27,586 nucleotides of DNA from Pelotomaculum sp. UBA3103 (GTDB lineage Bacteria; Bacillota; Desulfotomaculia; Desulfotomaculales; Pelotomaculaceae), in assembly GCA_002365855.1 (NCBI GenBank), contig DFAP01000099.1, forward strand, positions 1 to 27,586, given 5' to 3'. The notes below the pieces were generated by a model. It was not told where the DNA came from, did no database searches, and saw only the letters and a program-made list of their open reading frames with translations. Positions 22,823-27,586 of this stretch are shown here, piece after piece (positions within the stretch are counted from its first letter, which is position 1; every line of letters starts with the position of its first letter). The translations under genes and the position numbers were made by a program.

Positions 22823-22908
22823 TGCCTGTTTTTGCACAATATTGACTCGCAACATATACTCTCATTACTATTATTTGTAAACAAAACATGCAAAATCAGG
22901 CACGTCCC
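22817..22908. repeat. 20-bp inverted repeat around a 52-bp AT-rich core
   Basis: GGGACGTGCCTGTTTTTGCA at 22817-22836 is matched on the opposite strand by 22889-22908 with one mismatch in 20. The core between them has no ORF. The arrangement resembles a REP/BIME-like unit or a small MITE (a non-autonomous element mobilised by a RAYT or other transposase); no transposase is in the window. Confidence 0.75.
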
Positions 22909-23145
22909 TATATTGTTCACAAGGTCGGCACCCCGGAAGGGTAATTTCGGAGCTCAATGGCTGGCCTGCGTTTTCCCCTGTCAACGCTTCACGTGCAACC
23001 TCGCGGCTGTCCGCGCATGACTCGGGGCCGTGGTGGTGCAGCTACTCCTTCCACGTAGGGCTTCTTTCATCCCCATCTCTATGCCGGTTTAGCCCGGCGC
23101 TTTCAGAACGTCCCTTGCTTCCTTTCTTGCTGCCACTTGCTTCCC
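22909..23145. other. Non-coding GC-rich block of unknown nature
   Basis: About 235 bases with no convincing gene. Frames on both strands are short and lack ribosome sites. The composition changes sharply from the AT-rich DNA before it, and it contains several potential stems, such as GCCGG/CCGGC at about 23081-23095. It looks like a remnant of a mobile or structured RNA element, possibly the leader of an intron-type element, but I could not recognise it. Confidence 0.35.
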
Positions 23146-23952
23146 CTAAGTCCACCCTTTTTTAATTTCCGAGGCTATTACAGCCAGGCTTTCTCTCCTG
23201 ACAAAATACTCCAGGTGTCCCTTAACCGGGTCAAGCGGATTTATGTAAAATTCGATGTTCTCGTCCAGGCTGTGCAGCACCTTTGGGACCATTTGAGGCA
23301 GGGCAATGTCCAGAATACCCGCTATATTAACAAAGCGGCCTACCTGCGGCCTCGCTTCCAGGCCGACTCTTGCCGCCACCCCGTGCTTGAACCAAAATAA
23401 CGGGCTGCCCAGCATGATCAACTGAGAGACCCTGCGGGACACCTCACTGTTTTGGATGAGAGCGCAGTAGCTGACGATGGACCCAAGGCTGTAACCGATC
23501 AGCGTGACCGGCCCGCTGCTGCTTTCGACAGCTTCATACAGGCGGGCATTAACCGCCTGGTGGGTTTCATCTATATACAGGTAGGTCAGAATGTCACCAA
23601 AGCTGTCGACAACCTCATCCGCCAGTTTCTTCACAGACTCCAGACCCCGGACGAGAGGGAAGCGCTGCAGGTTTATTTCTTCCTCTGCCATTTCCCGCAA
23701 AGCCAGAACCAGGATCCTGATATGGTCGGCGCTTGCAACCTCCCTCGGCCCGGGTACCAGGTCGTAATAATAGACCCCTCCGAACTGCTCTTCTTTAATA
23801 TTCAGGCCCTGCCCGGCCAGTTCGGACCTGACCGGCAAGGCCCATTCCTTCCAATAGTACCGGTCATCACTATGACCCATGCCATGTACAAATAAAATTA
23901 CCCCAATGCCCTTACCCCCGGTTAAACATTTTATACATAATATTCTTAGCAA
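23146..23952 (-). CDS. Alpha/beta-hydrolase-like protein
   Basis: A protein of up to 268 residues with an alpha/beta-hydrolase layout. FVHGMGHSDD near residue 23 is the oxyanion-hole strand end. VTLIGYSLGSIVSYC holds the nucleophile elbow G-x-S-x-G with Ser155. LIMLGSPLFWF follows as the next strand, and acids and histidines are available later for the triad (for example the PVKGHLEYF histidine near the end). It has no signal peptide or membrane span, so it is probably cytoplasmic, a lipase-like or esterase-like protein with unknown substrate. The start is unclear: TTG at 23952 opens the frame, and no good ATG with a ribosome site is seen upstream of the HGMG motif. A GGGGACGGTTCTTGCC repeat-like sequence lies immediately upstream. 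Confidence 0.75.
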   Translation of the reverse strand: MLRILCIKCLTGGKGIGVILFVHGMGHSDDRYYWKEWALPVRSELAGQGLNIKEEQFGGVYYYDLVPGPREVASADHIRILVLALREMAEEEINLQRFPLVRGLESVKKLADEVVDSFGDILTYLYIDETHQAVNARLYEAVESSSGPVTLIGYSLGSIVSYCALIQNSEVSRRVSQLIMLGSPLFWFKHGVAARVGLEARPQVGRFVNIAGILDIALPQMVPKVLHSLDENIEFYINPLDPVKGHLEYFVRRESLAVIASEIKKGWT

Positions 23953-24017
23953 GTGGGGACGGTTCTTGCCTTGCCAGGTAAATTATGCCATGCACTTTGC
24001 TATTAATCATTGAGAAA

Positions 24018-24084
24018 ATAAAATTCCAGGTACCTTTTTAAACATGTGAAATGTACCCATTCATACACGAAAAGGACCCATTTG
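24018..24084. repeat. IS-end-like sequence and left copy of a flanking direct repeat
   Basis: Positions 24018-24054 match 27548-27586 (see that entry). Just inside, the sequence continues with ATGTACCCATTC, TACACGAAAAGGACCCATTT: short repeated CCCATT words spaced like the multiple terminal repeats at IS21-type insertion-sequence ends. No transposase gene is present. This is likely a degraded element end; the family call is tentative. Confidence 0.45.
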
Positions 24085-24111
24085 GACAATATCGGTAGAC
24101 TTGGCTAAAAT
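24082..24111 (+). promoter_or_regulatory. Sigma-A promoter candidate for the small ORF/riboswitch/agr leader
   Basis: TTGGAC and TAAAAT are separated by 18 bases. The predicted start near 24118 would place the hairpin, the small ORF, the riboswitch and the terminator in one leader RNA ahead of the agr-like genes. Confidence 0.45.
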
Positions 24112-24142
24112 TATTTGATACGCTTTTTAAAAAAAATAATGG

Positions 24143-24195
24143 GGGTGATAGTGGTTCGTGAGGCAAACCAGGGAAGTCCACAAAAACTATCACCC
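24143..24195 (+). other. Strong leader hairpin upstream of the small ORF
   Basis: GGGTGATAGT pairs perfectly with ACTATCACCC over 10 bp, and GTGG with CCAC can form an alternative inner stem. The large loop contains GAGGCAAACCAGGG. The structure ends 12 bases before a small ORF with a good ribosome site, so it may control that ORF or protect the message. It does not match a riboswitch class I know. Confidence 0.6.
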
Positions 24196-24207
24196 TGAGG
24201 GTTAAAG

Positions 24208-24336
24208 ATGAGATTAATTAAAATTATTTCCTTGCTTGCTGTCCTAGGTTTAATAACAGTAATTGGAAGTAATTCCATTATAGCTAATAAGGCTGTTACG
24301 AGTAATGATGGGTACAAACTGCTAAAGACAGGGTAG
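24208..24336 (+). CDS. Small signal-peptide-like protein (42 residues)
   Basis: A short ORF not assigned to any family. GAGG lies nine bases before ATG. The product starts MRLIKII, then a hydrophobic run (SLLAVLGLITVIGSN) and a short polar end (KAVTSNDGYKLLKTG), like a signal peptide followed by a small secreted tail or a single-span membrane peptide. Its last codons overlap the first 30 bases of the predicted riboswitch aptamer, and the stop TAG lies inside it, so ribosomes translating it would disturb folding. It could be a leader peptide, a secreted peptide, or a chance ORF. It has no AgrD-like signature. Confidence 0.45.
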   Translation: MRLIKIISLLAVLGLITVIGSNSIIANKAVTSNDGYKLLKTG

Positions 24337-24389
24337 TAAAATTACGGGCCTAAAGCACAGTGTCTGTTGATGCAGTCGGGCTCGCCGGA
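24307..24389 (+). promoter_or_regulatory. Probable GEMM-I cyclic-di-GMP riboswitch
   Basis: The order of conserved GEMM-I elements is visible: ACAAACTG, a small CTG/CAG hairpin with a purine-rich loop, GGGTAGTAAAA (in place of GGGACGCAAA), TTACGGGCCTAAAG (tetraloop-receptor region), a variable stem, and the closing GCAGTCGGGCTCGCCGG, which fits the usual AGCCGGGTTGCCG. The 3' half matches better than the 5' half. A terminator follows 33 bases later, as is typical for riboswitch expression platforms. The class ligand is c-di-GMP; a cGAMP-type variant cannot be excluded by eye. It stands upstream of the agr-like kinase gene. Confidence 0.65.
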
Positions 24390-24421
24390 AAAAGAGAAGA
24401 CATAATATATGCAGCTAATAT

Positions 24422-24452
24422 AGCTCATCCCGGTACCGGATGGGCTTTTTTA
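24422..24452 (+). terminator. Riboswitch-associated intrinsic terminator
   Basis: AGCTCATCC pairs with GGATGGGCT (9 bp, one G-U) around a 7-base loop and is followed by TTTTTT. It lies between the aptamer and the kinase gene, so ligand binding could decide whether the agr-like operon is transcribed. The sense of the switch (on or off) cannot be read with certainty. Confidence 0.8.
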
Positions 24453-24492
24453 TTTCAGATCTGAGATTGGCATTCTGTGATTAGATAAGGGG

Positions 24493-24525
24493 ATACCCTT
24501 TCAGACACCGAAAAGACCCTTTCGC
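24493..24525. repeat. Diverged copy of the IS-end-like repeat
   Basis: This segment (ATACCCTTTCAGACACCGAA, then AAGACCCTTTCGC) resembles 24052-24084 (GTACCCATTCATACACGAAA, then AGGACCCATTT) in the same order with small gaps. It suggests that repeat units of the same origin bracket the small ORF and riboswitch. Confidence 0.4.
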
Positions 24526-24580
24526 GCAAACACAGCAGGAATTGTGATAATAAATGATAATTACTTGGAGAGTGAATTTA

Positions 24581-25954
24581 GTGGATCAAATGACTGTCTT
24601 GCAACTATTATTAATATCCCTGCCAGAGGCTATGTTGGTAGCGGCGCTGGGTATCACTCTCGCAGGATTTGGTCCGCGTCCGGGGCAGTTATTTATAATC
24701 GGTATTTTTCATGCGTTAGTTTCTTATATCATCAGGTCGTCCCAAGTGCCCTTCGGCCTGCACACAATAGTACTGCTCTTAGCTTTTATCCTAATAATTT
24801 ACGCGGTCACCCGTCTAAACCTAATAACTTCCACACTGGCGGGTTTGTCAGGACTCACTGTATTTGCTGTGGTAGAAATGCTGATCGCCCCGCAGTTACT
24901 GAAAATAACAGGTTATACATATGAACAGGCTCTTAACGACCCAATATTGAGAATCTACTTCTTTTTGCCGGAAGCCGCTGCCATCATTTTAATAATTATT
25001 TTATGCCGGCGCTATCGTATAAACATTTTGTCTTACTGGAAAAAAACAAAACAAACCGGTGGGTTAACCATGTCGAGGGATGAAGACATGTTGGAGGAAG
25101 ATTTCTATATAAAACAGTACTTCCCGCTAATTGCCCTGGTTCTAAGTCCCATCCTGTTATTGGCAATATTAAATACAGCTTTCTTTTTATCCCGCGTCGG
25201 CAGTATTTCTGATTCATATTTAAATATCTTTACGACTTTTATCAGCTTGGCGGTAGTAATTTTAGCAGGTTTATCTGTAGTAGCAATTAAAAGAATCGCC
25301 AAAGTTGTAGAAGTGGAGTGTACGGCTAGACAAACGGCGGAGATGCTTTCCCGGATGGAAGATCTAATCTATTCCATCCGCCAACAGCGCCACGACTTCA
25401 ATCACCACCTGCAGGCAGTGTACGGCTTCCTTGAAGTCGGCTCTTTCCGGGAAGCCAGAGACTACATAAGAAATACATTTAGCGCGATTACCACCCATGG
25501 GGAACTTATCAAAACCGACAACCATGAAATAAGCGCCCTGTTGTATACAAAAATCGGATTGGCAGAGGCAAAGAATATAGATTTTGAAGTTTTAATAAAC
25601 TGCAGCCTTAAAGATATACCGTTAAAATCTGGAGAAGTCAATTCCGTTCTGGGCAACCTGATTGATAACGCCATGGAGGCAGTAGAAAATGACACCGGAG
25701 ACAGGTGCCTTATAACAGTAGAGTTAATCCGCAAGTCCAATGAGTTTATTTTTACAGTAGCCAACCGGGGCAACCCAATTGAACCGGAAATCATGGACAA
25801 GATCTTTGAACTAAACTTCTCAACTAAAAAAGACAGGCAAGGTTTGGGGCTGGCCATAGTTAAAGAACTAGTTGAACGATGCAATGGTTCAGTAAACGTA
25901 TCTTCAAATAGTGAGGAGACGATTTTTACAGTCCGCATACCCGCAATAAAGTGA
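24581..25954 (+). CDS. AgrC-like GHKL sensor histidine kinase
   Basis: A 457-residue membrane kinase. The first 240 residues or so hold five to seven hydrophobic helices, as in AgrC-type peptide receptors. A coiled segment (MSRMEDLIYSIRQQRHDFNH) includes the phospho-acceptor histidine in RQQRHDFNHHL. The GHKL ATPase shows SVLGNLIDNAMEAV (N box) and RQGLGLAIVKELVERCNG (G box). GTG at 24581 has GGAGAG eight bases upstream, while the ATG at 24554 has no site. It is the first gene of a four-gene operon with AgrB, AgrD and a LytTR regulator, so it most likely senses the peptide made by that AgrB/AgrD. Expression is probably governed by the riboswitch-terminator upstream. The order kinase-first differs from the usual agrBDCA. 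Confidence 0.9.
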   Translation: MDQMTVLQLLLISLPEAMLVAALGITLAGFGPRPGQLFIIGIFHALVSYIIRSSQVPFGLHTIVLLLAFILIIYAVTRLNLITSTLAGLSGLTVFAVVEMLIAPQLLKITGYTYEQALNDPILRIYFFLPEAAAIILIIILCRRYRINILSYWKKTKQTGGLTMSRDEDMLEEDFYIKQYFPLIALVLSPILLLAILNTAFFLSRVGSISDSYLNIFTTFISLAVVILAGLSVVAIKRIAKVVEVECTARQTAEMLSRMEDLIYSIRQQRHDFNHHLQAVYGFLEVGSFREARDYIRNTFSAITTHGELIKTDNHEISALLYTKIGLAEAKNIDFEVLINCSLKDIPLKSGEVNSVLGNLIDNAMEAVENDTGDRCLITVELIRKSNEFIFTVANRGNPIEPEIMDKIFELNFSTKKDRQGLGLAIVKELVERCNGSVNVSSNSEETIFTVRIPAIK

Positions 25955-25963
25955 GGATTTTTA

Positions 25964-26602
25964 ATGAGCCTATATAGCGCTTCAACTAAAATGGCAAAGT
26001 ACATTACCAGGGAATCTGAATTGGGTTCGGGCCAGACTGACCGTGTGCGCTACGGCCTGGAAATTATCCTGGGAACGCTAATTAAAGGAGTCATTCTTTT
26101 AACATCCGCCTGCTTCCTGGGAATCCTGCCGCAGGTAATGATCGCTCTTATTTGTGGTAGCCTGCTGCGCCTGGTGAGCGGCGGCGCACACTGCACCAGT
26201 TATCTGCGTTGCCTGAGTTTTGGTTTGGTTGTCTACCTTTCCGCAGGCAAGATTGCTCTAAGCCTGGAGAAATTCTTAAATCTCGACCAGTTAGCAATAA
26301 TATTATTACTCTGCTTCTTAGCAATGTCTTTATGCGCCTGTCTGTGGGCTCCAGCCGAAGTTCCCTACAGGACAATAAATTATAATGAACAGATTCTTTT
26401 TAAAGGGCTCACTTTAGTATTTCTAACTGTTTTAATAACTGCCGCCTTTTTGTCTGTCGGCCATATCAGAGTATCTTTCATATTGGCCGGACTCTTGGCC
26501 TTGTTGGCGCAGACTTTTAGTTTAACCCCGCCGGGTTACCTGATAATTGGTAAAATTGACGAATTATTATCTATATCATTAAAAGGAAAGGAGGTGCGTT
26601 GA
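25964..26602 (+). CDS. agrB: AgrB-like peptide-processing membrane protease
   Basis: A 212-residue membrane endopeptidase of the AgrB family. AgrB cuts the C-terminal part of AgrD and closes the (thio)lactone ring. The family core RLVSGGAHCTSYLRC is complete: the R near 69, GG, then catalytic His76 and Cys83 with the usual six residues between them. Several hydrophobic helices surround it, as expected. ATG follows GAGGA at about seven bases and lies 9 bases past the kinase stop. The agrD-like gene follows directly. Because the predicted peptide lacks cysteine, this AgrB should make a serine lactone, a less common activity in the family. Confidence 0.93.
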   Translation: MSLYSASTKMAKYITRESELGSGQTDRVRYGLEIILGTLIKGVILLTSACFLGILPQVMIALICGSLLRLVSGGAHCTSYLRCLSFGLVVYLSAGKIALSLEKFLNLDQLAIILLLCFLAMSLCACLWAPAEVPYRTINYNEQILFKGLTLVFLTVLITAAFLSVGHIRVSFILAGLLALLAQTFSLTPPGYLIIGKIDELLSISLKGKEVR

Positions 26603-26604
26603 AT

Positions 26605-26727
26605 ATGTCAAAAATAATGAAGATTTTACTCTCCCCCTTGGTTTTAAGTACTTTGTTTATAGCTGCGGTAGGTATTAAGCCGGCCAGCTTTATACTATGG
26701 TATCAGCCAAAACCGCCTGAAAAATAG
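26605..26727 (+). CDS. agrD: AgrD-like autoinducer peptide precursor without cysteine
   Basis: A 40-residue peptide. MSKIMKILLSPLVLSTLFIA is the amphipathic/hydrophobic N-terminal leader of AgrD. Then VGIKPASFILWY precedes YQPKPPEK, which matches the conserved C-terminal charged tail of AgrD (x-P-x-x-P-E-x). AgrB would cut before the QPKPPEK part. The ring-forming residue is normally cysteine; here no cysteine exists in the precursor, and Ser28 (in ASFILWY) is correctly placed to form a lactone with Trp32 or Tyr33. AAGGAGGTG lies eight bases before ATG, an ideal ribosome site inside the end of agrB. The in-frame ATG at 26617 is an alternative start. Confidence 0.85.
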   Translation: MSKIMKILLSPLVLSTLFIAAVGIKPASFILWYQPKPPEK

Positions 26728-26752
26728 ACCTGGTCAAGGAAGGCTAAAGCTC

Positions 26753-27508
26753 ATGAGCATAACGGTTCTTATCGCGGAAGACGATCCGGCCATGCGCCAT
26801 ATTCTCAGGAAAGCTCTTGAAGAAATACCCGATGTAGAGATTATCGGTGAAGCGGAAGATGGTGTGGAAACAATCCGCCTGGTAGAAGAACTTGCTCCCC
26901 AGGTCATCTTTCTGGACATCGCCATGCCGGAAAAAGATGGGTTGGATGTCGCACGGGAAATATGCGAATCCAGCCCCATGACCAAGATCATCTTTGCTAC
27001 GGCCTATGAAAACTTTACCCATCAGGCTTTTGAAGTTTACGCCTTCGATTATTTAATTAAGCCATTTAAGATCGACCGGATTCGTAAGACCATGGAATGG
27101 ATCAGATCAAGTCATCCTGAATCAGAACAGGCTACACACGAGTTAAACAATCCTTTTCAAGCTGAAGCCGGCCCGGCGAAAATACTGATAAAAGAAGAAG
27201 GAAAGCTAATACTCGTAAATATCAGAGATATTATCTTTTTAACCAGAGAAGGGCGACTCATAGTCATACATACCATTGGAGGCGAATTTAAAACAACAGA
27301 GACATTGGAAGCGCTAGAACGAAAACTGTCAGAGCATTCCTTTTTCCGCAGCCACAGGGGATTCATTATCAATATGAATATGGTAAAGGAAATACAGCCC
27401 TGGGGTAGAAAGACATGCAAGGTAATCTTAAACAATACCGAAGAATCGGTCATAATGACCAAAGCCAGGGCCAGGGAGATGGAAAAAAGATTTGGAATGA
27501 ATTTATGA
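26753..27508 (+). CDS. AgrA-like LytTR response regulator
   Basis: A 251-residue regulator with a receiver domain (residues 1-120; acidic EDD near 9, phospho-acceptor D55 in VIFLDIAMPEKDG, Lys in LIKPFKI) and a C-terminal LytTR DNA-binding domain (about 145-250; LVNIRDIIFLTREGRLIVIH and FFRSHRGFIINMNMV are the family hallmarks). It starts at ATG with GGAAGG about ten bases upstream and lies 25 bases past agrD. It is the cognate regulator for the kinase in this operon and would activate targets that carry paired LytTR sites, probably including this operon. It is followed directly by a terminator. Confidence 0.94.
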   Translation: MSITVLIAEDDPAMRHILRKALEEIPDVEIIGEAEDGVETIRLVEELAPQVIFLDIAMPEKDGLDVAREICESSPMTKIIFATAYENFTHQAFEVYAFDYLIKPFKIDRIRKTMEWIRSSHPESEQATHELNNPFQAEAGPAKILIKEEGKLILVNIRDIIFLTREGRLIVIHTIGGEFKTTETLEALERKLSEHSFFRSHRGFIINMNMVKEIQPWGRKTCKVILNNTEESVIMTKARAREMEKRFGMNL

Positions 27509-27514
27509 TGATCA

Positions 27515-27541
27515 ATAGAGGGGAATGCCCCTCTATTTTTG
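27515..27541 (+). terminator. Intrinsic terminator of the agr-like operon
   Basis: ATAGAGGGG and CCCCTCTAT form a 9-bp stem with loop AATG, followed by TTTTG. It lies six bases past the stop of the LytTR regulator and ends the operon. Confidence 0.9.
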
Positions 27542-27547
27542 TTTCAG

Positions 27548-27586
27548 ATAAAATTCCTAAGTGTACTTTTTAAACATGGGAAATGT
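27548..27586. repeat. Right copy of the flanking direct repeat (cut by window end)
   Basis: This 39-base segment repeats 24018-24054 in the same orientation: both begin ATAAAATTCC, then differ over a few bases, then continue TACTTTTTAAACATG and GAAATGT (the left copy has TACCTTTTT and TGTG for GGGG-type differences). The window ends inside it. Two such copies bracket the 3.5-kb module with the riboswitch and the agr-like genes. Confidence 0.65.

Noticed and set aside
22757..23020. Plus-strand ORF of 87 residues in the repeat region
   Set aside because: It runs across the tandem and inverted repeats, has no ribosome site and a sequence without protein-like pattern.
24143..24195. Leader hairpin as a second GEMM aptamer
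   Set aside because: Its loop contains GGCAAACC, reminiscent of GEMM, but the other conserved elements and spacing are absent.

Overview
The window looks like chromosome of an anaerobic, low-to-mid GC Firmicute, most likely a Clostridia/Peptococcaceae-type organism (Pelotomaculum or Desulfotomaculum relatives). This is an inference from gene content: a tungsten/molybdenum aldehyde:ferredoxin oxidoreductase (AOR), a nearly complete molybdopterin set, sigma-54 regulation, DUF3243 and an Agr-type peptide quorum-sensing locus, with GTG/TTG starts and strong G-rich Shine-Dalgarno sites. No tRNA, rRNA or CRISPR was seen.

Region 1 (1-1780): an MFS exporter on the minus strand, a palindrome upstream of it, and the terminator of the next operon. 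Region 2 (1781-11543, all minus strand): a molybdo/tungstopterin block. Transcription runs from high to low coordinates through an AOR split into two overlapping ORFs, a MoaD-like sulfur carrier, a ModE-type DNA-binding protein, a TupB-like tungstate permease without its partners, MoaA, a MOSC protein, MobB, a MoeB/HesA adenylyltransferase, a small CXXXC protein, a degenerate MoeA and an MoeA fused to a periplasmic-binding-protein-like domain. The genes fit making and loading the pterin cofactor of the AOR. MoaC, MoaE, MogA, MobA, TupA and TupC are absent from the window.

Region 3 (11544-13399): LarB and a LarC that ends after the His-rich tract and lacks the C-terminal LarC2 domain; both belong to nickel-pincer cofactor synthesis. 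Region 4 (13400-18056): a sigma-54 response regulator, its probable PAS/GAF histidine kinase and an iron-type alcohol dehydrogenase. Good -24/-12 elements lie upstream of the dehydrogenase and of the kinase, so this looks like a self-contained regulatory circuit. An alcohol dehydrogenase beside an AOR suggests alcohol/aldehyde/acid interconversion.

Region 5 (18057-22237): a tailed MoaD-like protein, 5-formyltetrahydrofolate cyclo-ligase, a tandem ACT protein, a radical SAM-PDZ protein with a DUF512-like C-terminus, a cluster of DnaA-box-like 9-mers, and tsaD. Region 6 (22238-24017): DUF3243 on the plus strand, a repeat-rich non-coding stretch, and an alpha/beta-hydrolase-like protein.

Region 7 (24018-27586, plus strand) is the most interesting. 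Related direct repeats that resemble insertion-sequence ends lie at both edges. Between them are a promoter, a strong hairpin, a small signal-peptide ORF, a probable GEMM-I cyclic-di-GMP riboswitch followed by an intrinsic terminator, and then an Agr-like operon in the order kinase (AgrC), AgrB, AgrD, response regulator (AgrA). The AgrD peptide has no cysteine and would need a serine lactone. Together this suggests a quorum-sensing operon gated by cyclic di-GMP.
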